This document shows positions 51,665-60,402 of a stretch of DNA of 64,000 nucleotides, in pieces; the stretch's first letter is position 1; each line of letters opens with the position of its first letter. Location of the stretch: NCBI GenBank assembly GCA_022711595.1, contig JAKLET010000016.1:1-64000 (forward strand). The letters are read 5' to 3'. Source of the DNA: Deltaproteobacteria bacterium. Lineage in GTDB: Bacteria > Desulfobacterota > Syntrophorhabdia > Syntrophorhabdales > Syntrophorhabdaceae. The notes under the pieces are model-generated. The model worked only from the letters and a program-made list of their open reading frames with translations. It was not told the DNA's origin and ran no database searches. Both the position numbers and the translations under genes were made by a program.

Positions 51665-52396
51665 TTGTTTGTTACCAAGGTTCTGTACTATACCGAATTG
51701 TCCTGCCGATAACAACAAAATCATACAGCTGCTAATTCTCAGGGGGGTTGGAAAATTTCTAAGTCCCTGATTTTCAAGAAAGTGGATCTTAACTAATCTT
51801 ACAGTAATCTTACAAATAGCTTTGAATACAAGGGGTTTTGAGGGGTTTGGAATTTTGGGCGGCGCGAACCTGAATGAAAAACCCGTTTAAAAGAGGTTTG
51901 CAAAATATTGTTGAAAAGTGGGGTTTGTTATCAGGAGGTTTGCAAAATTTAAAGTCAAACGTATTGTCGTAACGCATTGACTGTGGCTGTATTGTGAGAA
52001 AATATGAGGTCAAAGGTGTAAACTGAAGGTGTAAACTGAAGGTGTAAACCTCATCGAAAGGTGTAAACCAGAGCTAAGTTGAGGTAGGGATTACATTCAC
52101 GAGATTGGGCTCCAATAAGAACACGAAAAAAGGTGTAAATCCGACTACGAGGGGGGGTCATGATCAATATTCAGTTTTTGGCCTCAAAACGGTTTAAAAA
52201 GGTGCCTGGATATTTCACAAGCTTCTCATTTCTCATAATGGCCGATACTTTACAATGCTTATTGACATTTATTGAGTACAATATCAGAATAGAATAAACA
52301 TATTATAGAAGAAGGCAGAGTTGAAAAGCGAGGCAATTGAATTATTTTAGGGATTCCGAGCATCCCCCGGGCCTAATGATTGTTGGGAGGATTTTT
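51665..52396. other. 732-base AT-rich non-coding start of the island
   Basis: No gene. Contains two AGGTTTGCAAAAT copies near 51895 and 51937, a TGTATTG sequence at 51988 that matches the first bases of phage Mu's left end, the GGTGTAAAC repeats (separate entry) and a TTGACA (52262) with a weak -10 for the first island gene. Confidence 0.5.
52015..52140. repeat. Iteron-like GGTGTAAAC repeats
   Basis: GGTGTAAAC occurs at 52015, 52028 and 52041 (exact 13-base period, with TGAA between), at 52060, and as GGTGTAAAT at 52132. The spacing is too short for CRISPR. Such clusters serve as binding sites for replication initiators or transposases; no protein that binds them can be identified. Confidence 0.75.
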
Positions 52397-53017
52397 ATGA
52401 ATGGAGCGTCGCAGAGCATTTCCAAGCAAGAAAAGGAGGGTTTGAGCTTTTTGGAACGTGACTTTAACCAGTGCTTTCAGCAAATGCGGCAGTATGATTC
52501 GCAGATTGTTGACATCCTGAAATTCATGTTTACGGCATATAGTGCACTTATTGGCGTAGCATTTGGTTTATATCAATTTGGTCGAGTAGAAGGTAAAGAC
52601 CTATCGCTATCGGCGGCATCCGCACTCAGTGTAGGCCTGTTAATTGGTCTGTTCATGTTAGGTCTTACAATCAGAAACCGAGTCTACTTTGTTCGAGTTG
52701 CAAGATATATTAACGAACATAGAGGATTCTTTCTTAGCTATAAACCATTGGGATTCGAAAACAAAGCCAAAATGTATGCTAACCACGAACAGCCGCACTA
52801 TTTCAATTGGAAAAGCTCGCACTCATGGTTGTGCTATATCGAAGCGGTATTGAACGGTACCCTCTTGACCTCTTTGGTATATATCATTAAACCATGCATG
52901 TGGCGGGCAATTGTTAGCGGCCTTTTCTTGCTCTCACTGCAGCTTGTTGTAGCCGTTGTATACTTAAGATCTTGTGAGAGAAAATCACCATCAGAAACTG
53001 TCTTTGGAAAGAAGTAA
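52397..53017 (+). CDS. Four-helix membrane protein of unknown function
   Basis: 206 residues from ATG 52397, with GGGAGG six bases before it. A soluble N-terminal helix region (LSFLERDFNQCFQQMRQYDSQ) is followed by helices at about 43-62 (FMFTAYSALIGVAFGLYQF), 74-92, 140-158 and 168-188, and a short basic tail. I do not recognise the family; the layout is like small membrane effectors found beside nucleotide-signalling or nuclease genes. AT-rich, unlike the core. The MBL-fold gene starts 3 bases after its stop, so the two are translated together. Confidence 0.65.
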   Translation: MNGASQSISKQEKEGLSFLERDFNQCFQQMRQYDSQIVDILKFMFTAYSALIGVAFGLYQFGRVEGKDLSLSAASALSVGLLIGLFMLGLTIRNRVYFVRVARYINEHRGFFLSYKPLGFENKAKMYANHEQPHYFNWKSSHSWLCYIEAVLNGTLLTSLVYIIKPCMWRAIVSGLFLLSLQLVVAVVYLRSCERKSPSETVFGKK

Positions 53018-53020
53018 CAT

Positions 53021-53977
53021 ATGTCAGAACTTAAAATATGGTTTCTGGACGTAGGTCATGGTGATTGTGCATATGTCGAGCTTCCCAACGGAGCACGGAT
53101 GATGATTGACTGTGGTGGGTACGATCACTGGCCATCAAGACTGCTCAGCCACTACAATGTTACTAAACTTGCCAATCCTGCCCCTATCCCAAACCATTCA
53201 TCAGAATTTGCTTTAGATATGCTTGTCATTACGCATCCACACGGCGATCATATTGCCGACATTGAAGCAATTCACGACAAGATAGGCTTTTATATGTTAA
53301 CAGGTAACTACAAGGCTTTCATAGACACTATTGCCCTCGAACAGATCGATTTTCGGAAGCGCGGCCAGGCTGCTGCCAAAAAATTTGTCGAAGTAGTGAA
53401 AAAGTATACGGGTCCGTATGTTGAGGATAAAGATCGCGTGTTATTGGCAAGACCTTCATGCACAGTCAAAAAGGCGCGCTTCATTGAATATGAGAAAAGT
53501 GTAGATTTTAACGATCTGAGTTGGTTTGTATCATTCGAAATTGGAACCAACAAAGTATTATTCGTTGGAGATATGACGTCAGGCGGGATTAAGAAAATAC
53601 TCGATTCAGATCGAGCTAAACAATTTAGGGACTTTGTTAAAGGAACGACTATATTAAAGATTCCACACCATGGTAGGGAAAACGGCTGCTCTGGAGAAAT
53701 GTTCGATGCATTTGGTGATAAACCCCTGTTATGTGTAGCTTCTGACGAGGTTCTAAATGATAAAAACGAAGGAACTTCACGCATCGGATGGTACTCTGAT
53801 CGAGTAAGTGATCAAAAAATCAATATTGATGGTAAGATGCAAAATAGAAAGGTTCTAACAACCCGAAGTGATAAGGATATTTTTCTAGGGGTTTCCGAAT
53901 CGGGGGAGCTACGTATTACAACAAACTGCTTCAGAGACGTTCGAGACGAGACAGGTGAGAACAAACAGCAGAGATAA
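53021..53977 (+). CDS. ComEC-type metallo-beta-lactamase-fold hydrolase 1
   Basis: 318 residues, no signal or membrane segment. Metal-binding motifs are complete: WFLDVGHGD at the N-terminus, VITHPHGDH, FVGDM with the bridging Asp, and IPHHG. This is the arrangement of the detached ComEC/Rec2 MBL domain, whose members act on DNA or phosphodiesters. The gene overlaps nothing but follows the membrane-protein gene by 3 bases. Substrate unknown; nuclease or cyclic-nucleotide phosphodiesterase are the main options. Confidence 0.8.
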   Translation: MSELKIWFLDVGHGDCAYVELPNGARMMIDCGGYDHWPSRLLSHYNVTKLANPAPIPNHSSEFALDMLVITHPHGDHIADIEAIHDKIGFYMLTGNYKAFIDTIALEQIDFRKRGQAAAKKFVEVVKKYTGPYVEDKDRVLLARPSCTVKKARFIEYEKSVDFNDLSWFVSFEIGTNKVLFVGDMTSGGIKKILDSDRAKQFRDFVKGTTILKIPHHGRENGCSGEMFDAFGDKPLLCVASDEVLNDKNEGTSRIGWYSDRVSDQKINIDGKMQNRKVLTTRSDKDIFLGVSESGELRITTNCFRDVRDETGENKQQR

Positions 53978-54049
53978 TTGTTAGGGATATTAACGCAGTA
54001 GAATAGTCTTAAGAATTTGCTCTGCATATTGACCTGAAAAAGGCAACTA

Positions 54050-55012
54050 ATGAGATCATGCCACATTTGGATATTCAACATTGGTCGCGGTTTCGCTTCC
54101 GTAATAAGAACGCCCAATAACAAATGGATTATGATCGATTTGGGCGCCAATGATAAGTTTAATCCGGTGAATGATTTTATGGTGCCTTGCTTCAAATACC
54201 TTTGTATGGAGAAACGACAGGATAAAAAGTATCAGATTTCACAACTCATAATCACCCATCCGCACGATGATCATCTATCGGCGATAAATGATTTTAATCG
54301 AGCCTTTTATCCAAGTCTATTTACTGTTCAAAATGACTTGGATCACCCTGCTCAGTCGAATGAATCAAAAATCAACTGGGATCTTATAACAAATCCATCA
54401 AGTGATTTGACGGATTACTTGAGAAAAGAAATGCTCCCCGGAAGACAGCCTCCATTAAGAGCTACAGATGAAGATAAATCTGAAGGCTTTGTGTTTCAAA
54501 TCTACCATCTTAAACCATCTACATGCGAGAATGATAAAGAACTTCTAAGGGCAAATTACAGCAATAATGTTAGTATAATGGTCAGATTGAACTATAATGG
54601 TAATGTTATTCTTTTCTGCGGCGATATGATGAAAGATGGCATGTCAAAAATAATATCCGGTAATGCTGCTCTGAAAAATGCGCTGTCCAATTATGGAGTA
54701 GACTTCTTGGTGGCCCCCCACCATGGATTAAGGTCTTCATTTTCTACCGAACTTTTCGCTACTATGAAAAATGGACGCACCAGGGCTCTCAATATAATAT
54801 CTGAAAAACCAACAAACAAGGATTCGAATGAGATTGTGGACACCCGGTATGAAAGCAAAGACTATTCGGGCGGACACCAAGTCATAGTTGATGGCTGGCC
54901 GGAGCAAAAAAGACATCTTAAGACGTCGGCGTCTGGACACATTCGAATTGATCTGTTTCAAAACAAACGAGCGGTCGTGGTTTCTGGCAAGAGCGCTCTG
55001 AAAATTCCATAA
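54050..55012 (+). CDS. ComEC-type metallo-beta-lactamase-fold hydrolase 2
   Basis: 320 residues, a distant paralog of the gene before it. ITHPHDDH, CGDMM and APHHG keep the metal ligands, but the first motif is degenerate (IFNIGRGF in place of LDVGxGD). The C-terminal TSASGHIRIDL matches the end of the first protein. The ATG at 54050 follows AAAAAGGCAAC, a weak site. With the preceding gene 72 bases upstream it may form a heteromeric hydrolase. Confidence 0.78.
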   Translation: MRSCHIWIFNIGRGFASVIRTPNNKWIMIDLGANDKFNPVNDFMVPCFKYLCMEKRQDKKYQISQLIITHPHDDHLSAINDFNRAFYPSLFTVQNDLDHPAQSNESKINWDLITNPSSDLTDYLRKEMLPGRQPPLRATDEDKSEGFVFQIYHLKPSTCENDKELLRANYSNNVSIMVRLNYNGNVILFCGDMMKDGMSKIISGNAALKNALSNYGVDFLVAPHHGLRSSFSTELFATMKNGRTRALNIISEKPTNKDSNEIVDTRYESKDYSGGHQVIVDGWPEQKRHLKTSASGHIRIDLFQNKRAVVVSGKSALKIP

Positions 55013-55417
55013 GAGGACTATCAAAGGAATAGAGGTCAGAACTAATATGGTAAATCTTTCTGATGATAAAAAAACTGAAGCATAACGTCGATGTATCGTC
55101 AGCTAATTGTTTTCGAGGGAATTGGACCTGTGCGTTTGGCAGCTTACTATGACCAAATTGTCAGCATCGATAACTAATAACCCACAGGAATACCTTGGCG
55201 GCAGAGAGAACTCGTTTTTCAGTACAGCACCCCTCAGCGCTCTAACCGTGCCACGATAGAGATGAAAAATAATCGGTTTCAACTGCTAAACAAGATACTA
55301 TACTGGATGATTGTAGGTTTTCAAGGAGCTGAATAGATTGACACTCATTATATCAAAATAATAAAATTAGACAAATGGTAGGTAGAGATGAGTTTTAATT
55401 CTTAGCGGAAGGACAAC
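55013..55417. other. 405-base gap inside the island
   Basis: No credible gene. Only very short frames occur, such as a 12-codon one at about 55048. A promoter for the next gene could lie here, but I see no clear hexamer pair. It may be the remnant of a deleted gene. Confidence 0.5.
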
Positions 55418-56293
55418 TTGGCCGAACTTAAACCAGAAAATCTTCAGATTATGCAGAAGAAACAAATTCGATCTTTCTCAACAGATCGAGATGAACTACG
55501 CAAGCTTTTAGATATTCTTCAAGAGAGGGTTTGCGCTGCAGCTGAAATCGAGGAGAAACATCTGCCCAGAATTGCAGGCCAGTCCGACGAGCAGTACGAG
55601 CAAGCTAAGAAAGACCTGAGGAATGGTTTTCGTCTGTTTATCACTCTTTCGGGTACAGATGGAAGAAAGTTAACTGGAAGTATTGACGAAATATTTGATT
55701 CACCAAACTTTCCGGAAGATGTCAAAGACCTGTTTTTCAACAGTTGTACGACGCTTCAGGTCCGATACAACTATTATCCTAGAAATATGATAGTCCTGTT
55801 CCTTGATTTTGGAAAACCCACAGTGCTAAATTTCTCCATTCTTCCTTCACAGGAAACGCGAAACGAAAGCAATGTCGAAGTGAGCGGTAATGATATCACT
55901 TGGGTTAACGGCGTGTTTCAAGAATTTGTTAGTTATGTTTCTCGGCATCCTTCCACGTTCCCGTGGTTACACCGACACTCAGTGTATGATGTGTTGGTCT
56001 GGTTGTTTGGGTTACCCCTGTCTTTTTGGATTTGCAGTCGAATCTCTGGTTTCGTTGAGACCAGACTCTTTGCAAACTCTCCATTCCTTCGAGCAGCGTT
56101 TTATGTCTACGTTTTTTTCTTTTCATTAAGTTTACTAAGAGTGGCTTTCCATTATGCAAGATGGATTTGGCCTTTAACTGAGTACAAAAATCCTAAAAAC
56201 AAGGCTTGGAAACACAAGACCGTTTTAGCGACCGTTTGCCTTGCTTTGGTTGCAAGAATCGTTTATGACTTATTTATGTGGTTCATTAAATAA
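55418..56293 (+). CDS. Unknown protein with C-terminal membrane helices
   Basis: 291 residues from a TTG start with GGAAGGA 6 bases upstream. The first 190 residues are soluble: a charged helical start, then a mixed region with LFITLSGTDGRKLTG and IVLFLDFGKPTVLNFSI. Three hydrophobic helices follow at about 190-209, 225-250 and 265-289, leaving a very short tail. I do not recognise it. It ends the rightward AT-rich group and converges on the prophage repressor gene. A membrane effector with a cytosolic sensing domain would fit its shape, but that is speculation. Confidence 0.6.
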   Translation: MAELKPENLQIMQKKQIRSFSTDRDELRKLLDILQERVCAAAEIEEKHLPRIAGQSDEQYEQAKKDLRNGFRLFITLSGTDGRKLTGSIDEIFDSPNFPEDVKDLFFNSCTTLQVRYNYYPRNMIVLFLDFGKPTVLNFSILPSQETRNESNVEVSGNDITWVNGVFQEFVSYVSRHPSTFPWLHRHSVYDVLVWLFGLPLSFWICSRISGFVETRLFANSPFLRAAFYVYVFFFSLSLLRVAFHYARWIWPLTEYKNPKNKAWKHKTVLATVCLALVARIVYDLFMWFIK

Positions 56294-56380
56294 CCACAAA
56301 CTTATTTTTTGTGTGAAAATGGAAACGCTTGGGTATTGCTCAGGCCTTTGTGTTGGCTGCCTCGTAAGATTAGTAATATT

Positions 56381-57256
56381 TTACGATTCAGGTGGATAAA
56401 AACGCGATGTCTTCCCCTTTGTAATACTCTTAATCTTGCCGAGGATAATCGCTGAATGTACAAAAAAGTTTATTTCCCGATGCTTACCATTAACAACCAT
56501 TTCCTTAAATAGGTCAGTAAACTTGATGCCGGGCTGGCGTTTTACAATCGAGCTAATTTCTTGAATAATGTTCCCGTCCAGTGGATATTCAGGATCTCGC
56601 AAAATGAAGTCCTTGAACTCTTTTTTGGCCTCGTCAAATTCTGTCCGTAAATAGCCTTTCTCATGCATGTGCTTTAGTGCGTACATACCCAATAAGCAAG
56701 CCTCTCTCGCAGCAGTTTGATCACCGTTAAGCTCATGTTGTCGTGCCCTTAATAAAGACTCCAGCGCTTCTCGCCTGTGCTCCTCTATGAGCAACCTTTT
56801 TATCTCGTCTTCACTCTTTTTGGGCACAAAAGCGTACAAAAGGGCCTTTACAGCCTCAATTTTTGTCTCGTCATTCTCGGCAAAAATGTAGGATAGAGCG
56901 AATAATATTCCCTCGATATCTCTATGGTTTATCTGAAGGACCTTCCTGATGGTGCTTAGGGCTATGCTGACTCGTCCCGAAATCAATAGCTGATTGATTT
57001 CACCGATTATTCGTAATCCTTTCGAAGAGTAACGGGAAGCCTTATCATACACCTCACCCTGTCCTTCTTCCAGCCAGCGCCTGTTGAGTCCCAATGTACG
57101 GCAAATGCTCAGAATCAACTGTTCCGAAGGATTCTTTTTACCAGCTTCCAGTTCAGATACATATGGTCCTTTGATTCCCAGCAATTTACCAAACTCTTGC
57201 TGACTTAAAGAAAGCTCCTTTCTAAGATTATATATCCGTTTTCCAATAGTAATCAT
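56381..57256 (-). CDS. XRE-family prophage repressor
   Basis: 291 residues. Residues 1-60 are a helix-turn-helix of the XRE/Cro-CI type (LSLSQQEFGKLLGIKGPYVSELEAGKKNPSEQ), and the rest is alpha-helical (TPR-like, with HINFFVHSAIILGKI-type segments at the end). In position and direction it corresponds to the Mu repressor c, although its fold differs. Its promoter is the minus-strand half of a palindrome (57278-57311) that also drives the early operon, so it can repress itself and its rival. Confidence 0.78.
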   Translation of the reverse strand: MITIGKRIYNLRKELSLSQQEFGKLLGIKGPYVSELEAGKKNPSEQLILSICRTLGLNRRWLEEGQGEVYDKASRYSSKGLRIIGEINQLLISGRVSIALSTIRKVLQINHRDIEGILFALSYIFAENDETKIEAVKALLYAFVPKKSEDEIKRLLIEEHRREALESLLRARQHELNGDQTAAREACLLGMYALKHMHEKGYLRTEFDEAKKEFKDFILRDPEYPLDGNIIQEISSIVKRQPGIKFTDLFKEMVVNGKHREINFFVHSAIILGKIKSITKGKTSRFYPPES

Positions 57257-57277
57257 AGCTGTGCTACTCTTTTTTTC

Positions 57278-57311
57278 TTGACATAATATAGCTGAGTTAC
57301 TATTATGTCAG
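57278..57311. promoter_or_regulatory. Face-to-face promoters within one palindrome (lysis/lysogeny switch)
   Basis: TGACATAATA and TATTATGTCA (57279-57288 and 57301-57310) form a perfect inverted repeat 12 bases apart. Read rightward: TTGACA (57278-57283), 17 bases, TATTAT (57301-57306). Read leftward: CTGACA, 17 bases, TATTAT. The two promoters occupy the same DNA, so only one polymerase can bind at a time. AGCTGTGCTACT and AGCTGAGTTACT near 57257 and 57290 are direct repeats that could be repressor half-sites. Confidence 0.82.
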
Positions 57312-57313
57312 TG

Positions 57314-57550
57314 ATGATGACGTATTCGAATAAGAAAATCAAGGCAGTCATGGCCTTAAGGGGATTGACCACATACAGCATGGCAGTCGTGATTGGTGTC
57401 AGCCAAGCCGCTATCAGTAGGACACTTGCTGGTAACAGAAAGAATCCTTGTCTTCGCTTAGCTATTTCACAACTGTTAGGCATTCCCTTCAATGTCTGGA
57501 AAGATCTCGATGCAGAATTGAGAACTACCCAGAAGGAGAAGTTTCTGTGA
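57314..57550 (+). CDS. Small helix-turn-helix regulator (Cro/Ner-like position)
   Basis: 78 residues from ATG 57314 (57317 and 57350 are in-frame alternatives). The helix-turn-helix is in MALRGLTTYSMAVVIGVSQAAISRTLAGNRKN. It lies first in the rightward operon, where Mu encodes Ner, the negative regulator of early transcription. The predicted transcript start is within a base or two of the first ATG, so the message may be leaderless; the ATG at 57350 has an AAGG upstream. Confidence 0.6.
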   Translation: MMTYSNKKIKAVMALRGLTTYSMAVVIGVSQAAISRTLAGNRKNPCLRLAISQLLGIPFNVWKDLDAELRTTQKEKFL

Positions 57551-57643
57551 GATCCTGGCATACATTCTGGTTCATGGTCGCGCAATTCATATTGACACAA
57601 ATCAAACATGAATTGATTGTATCAAATGCTCAAGGGGGTTTCA

Positions 57644-58087
57644 ATGTCAATTAGAAATAAAAAATTGCATACTCCTTTATCAAATCAGGGGGATCTCTTT
57701 GATATCCCTTTGATGGAAGGGTCCCTCGATGTTAGTCTTTCTTTCCGCGCGGCCCTCTCCAGGGTCTTCAGCAAATGTCAGGACAGCAGATACCAGCTTG
57801 CAGCAAAACTCAGCGAATACACCAAAAGAAATATCTCAAAGGATTCCTTGGACAAGTACGTGAGTTCCAACTTGGATTATGCCCTCCGGGCTGAGGATCT
57901 CCCGGCAACGATAGCGGTTACAGGCTCCCTAGACCATGTACAGGCCCTTCTTGATCCCGTTGGCTGCTCCGTTGTGACTCCCGAAGATAGTAGGCTACTC
58001 AAACTTGCTCGGTTGACACAGCAAAGAAACCACCTGAGTATCGAAATAGCTCGGCTTGAAAACGAAATCGGAATCACGAAGAGATAG
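57644..58087 (+). CDS. Phage protein of unknown function upstream of the transposase
   Basis: 147 residues from ATG 57644, with GGGGG 5 bases before it. Contains FRAALSRVFSKCQDSRYQLAAKLSEYTKRNISKD, which recurs in Mu-like early regions ahead of the transposase, and ends with a coiled-coil-like tail (RLTQQRNHLSIEIARLENEI). The role is unknown. Its stop is immediately followed by the transposase GTG, so translation is coupled. Confidence 0.6.
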   Translation: MSIRNKKLHTPLSNQGDLFDIPLMEGSLDVSLSFRAALSRVFSKCQDSRYQLAAKLSEYTKRNISKDSLDKYVSSNLDYALRAEDLPATIAVTGSLDHVQALLDPVGCSVVTPEDSRLLKLARLTQQRNHLSIEIARLENEIGITKR

Positions 58088-60337
58088 GTGAGTGCCTCTG
58101 TGAGACAGGACAGCTTTGAACGCAGCACAAACTGCTCCGAGATATGGCTATCGGCTAAGAAAGCCGCGAACTTAATCGGAGTGTCCAAAGTCGCCTTTCA
58201 CAAACACAGAAAGACCGGTCTGTATGTTGTCGAGGCGAGACGTGGCAACGGCGGGGAGCAATACTATGTCCGGCTAGATTCTCTTCCGTTGCCCGCTCAG
58301 GCCAGATATTACTCATTCCTTTCACACCCTCAAGCCGTAACCCACAAAGAAACCATCAAAGCCGTCTCTTCCGGGGAGCCCTCCTTTGTCCAGGGACGGG
58401 CGGAGCGGATGCTGCCCGTCCCTGTGTCCCCGGATTCCATATTTCCCGATAACCTCAAGACAATCGCCCTGGCACGTCTTGACCTCGTCACCGCATGGCG
58501 GGATCACCGGCGTATCTTCGGAAGCTCACACGGATCGCGGCTAAAAGCCGATGCTGATTTCGAAAAAACCTACAACATGGGCCTTATTCTTTCCCAGGTT
58601 TTCCAGGTCCTCGGCAAGGTGGACATGAACACAATCTACCGCTGGCACCGGGCGCTCGCCGGGTCCGCCGACTGGACCCTGCTTGTCCCGGACTGGAACA
58701 CCCTGGAGAGAAAACAGCCCTCCCTCTCCCCCTTAGAAAAGAAAACCTTCTCCGACTGCCTGCTGCACCCGAACCGCCTCTCCATCGGGGAGGCCGTAAA
58801 AATGACAAAGATCGCCCTGGCACAAAAGAACATCCCCTCACCGTCCGCTCCGATCACCTTCAGAAGGTGGGCTCAGTGGTTTAGAAGCAAAAACAGTCAT
58901 GTCTGGACCCTCATGCGCGAGGGCGAGAAGGCCCTTAAAGACAAAGAGATCTTCTCCATCACACGGGACATCTCGAAGCTCGAAGTGGGAGATGTCCTCG
59001 TAGCCGATGGCCACAGGCTCAACTTCCAGGTCATCAACCCCTTCACCGGCAAGCCCTGCCGTGCGACGCTCATCGGCTACCTTGACTGGAAATCCTGGAA
59101 CCTTGCAGGCTTCGAGATCATGATCGAAGAGACCACCCAGGCCATAGCATCAGCCTTAAGAAACTCGATCATCAACCTGGGCAAAACCCCGAAGATCTGC
59201 TACCAGGATAACGGCAAGGCATTCCGGGCGCGGTTCTTCACCGGGTCTGCGGATTTCAATGAGGCGGGGCTCTCGGGCCTTTTCGGGAGGCTCGGGATAA
59301 CACCCAAATATGCGCAGCCCTACAACGCCCGGGCGAAGACGATAGAGCGCTGGTTCAAGGAGTTCACGGGCAAATGCGAAAGGCTCCTTCCCTCCTTCAC
59401 GGGAGCCTCCATCGAAGATAAACCGGCCTGGCTCAAGCGCAACGAGACCTTCCACAAGATCCACCACAACGGGCACGTCCCGACGATCCGCGAGGCCGTG
59501 AAGATGATAACGACCTGGGTGAGGGAATACCTGGAGATGCAGCCCTGCCCGCACGTGAAGGGAAAGACCATCGGCGAGGTCTTCGCCGAGGGGCGCGGCC
59601 CTGGCGTTGAGATAGCGGAGCTCGACGAGCTCATGCTCGCGACGGAGGTCAAGACGATCCGAGCGAACGGTATCAGGTTCCTGGGAGCGGACTACTACAA
59701 CGACGCCCTCTTCGGTTTAAGGGAGCAGGTCTTCGTCAAGTACTCCCTGTCCGATCTCTCGAACGTGAGGGTCTATGACCGGCAGGGGATCTTCCTGTGC
59801 ATCGCCGAGAGGACCCAGGCCGCTCACCCCATGGCGGCGCTCCTCGGGGACGCGAAGGACGTCGCTCAGGTCAAACACCTCATCGGCAGGCAGCGCTCCC
59901 TCCAGAAGGCGGTTGTTAAGGCCGCGAAGGAGCTCATACCGGGAAGACGCAGGTCCGAGCCCTGGTCCGAGATCGTACCCCTTTCACCGAAAACTATCGA
60001 AAAGCTTGAAGAGACCACGGCGGACACGCGGGATATCGGGAACTTCCAGATCCCGGAGTACATGCTTAAAAGCAATCAGGTCAATGCCCCCGAGCCTGTT
60101 CCCGCAATTCAGGAGAACAACCGAGACCCGGAACCCGTCGAGCGGCCCATGTTCGACAGCGAGACAGAACGCTATGAGTGGCTTCAGAAGCACGGCTGCC
60201 AGACTAAGGAAGATGAGAACTGGGTTGAGTGGTTCAAGACGACCAAGACCTATGAGAACTATTTCGGCTGGTTCGAAAAGCAGGCCGAGGAGCTCGTGAC
60301 GGGCATGACCGACTGCGGATACGAAATACACAGGTAA
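58088..60337 (+). CDS. MuA-like DDE transposase
   Basis: 749 residues from GTG 58088. The N-terminal winged-helix (WLSAKKAANLIGVSKVAFHK) binds the prophage ends. The catalytic core has Asp307 (LVADGH), Asp374 (YQDNGKA) and Glu420 (ARAKTIERW), the DDE triad of the Mu/retroviral integrase superfamily. A C-terminal Mu-transposase domain follows. It cuts and joins the prophage ends into target DNA with MuB. The gene is GC-rich, unlike the island to its left. Confidence 0.9.
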   Translation: MSASVRQDSFERSTNCSEIWLSAKKAANLIGVSKVAFHKHRKTGLYVVEARRGNGGEQYYVRLDSLPLPAQARYYSFLSHPQAVTHKETIKAVSSGEPSFVQGRAERMLPVPVSPDSIFPDNLKTIALARLDLVTAWRDHRRIFGSSHGSRLKADADFEKTYNMGLILSQVFQVLGKVDMNTIYRWHRALAGSADWTLLVPDWNTLERKQPSLSPLEKKTFSDCLLHPNRLSIGEAVKMTKIALAQKNIPSPSAPITFRRWAQWFRSKNSHVWTLMREGEKALKDKEIFSITRDISKLEVGDVLVADGHRLNFQVINPFTGKPCRATLIGYLDWKSWNLAGFEIMIEETTQAIASALRNSIINLGKTPKICYQDNGKAFRARFFTGSADFNEAGLSGLFGRLGITPKYAQPYNARAKTIERWFKEFTGKCERLLPSFTGASIEDKPAWLKRNETFHKIHHNGHVPTIREAVKMITTWVREYLEMQPCPHVKGKTIGEVFAEGRGPGVEIAELDELMLATEVKTIRANGIRFLGADYYNDALFGLREQVFVKYSLSDLSNVRVYDRQGIFLCIAERTQAAHPMAALLGDAKDVAQVKHLIGRQRSLQKAVVKAAKELIPGRRRSEPWSEIVPLSPKTIEKLEETTADTRDIGNFQIPEYMLKSNQVNAPEPVPAIQENNRDPEPVERPMFDSETERYEWLQKHGCQTKEDENWVEWFKTTKTYENYFGWFEKQAEELVTGMTDCGYEIHR

Positions 60338-60402
60338 GAAGAACCCCGTGATGGTGTGAACCGTTGACGAGGTCAATCCAATGCATAAAAGGAGCAGAAC
60401 CG

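Noticed and set aside
52015-52140. CRISPR array
   Set aside because: Repeats are 9 bases with 4-base spacing, far too short, and no cas genes are present.
56294-56380. Left end of the Mu-like prophage immediately beside the repressor
   Set aside because: Plausible by Mu layout, but I could find no convincing TG end or repeated transposase sites here, so the left end is left open.
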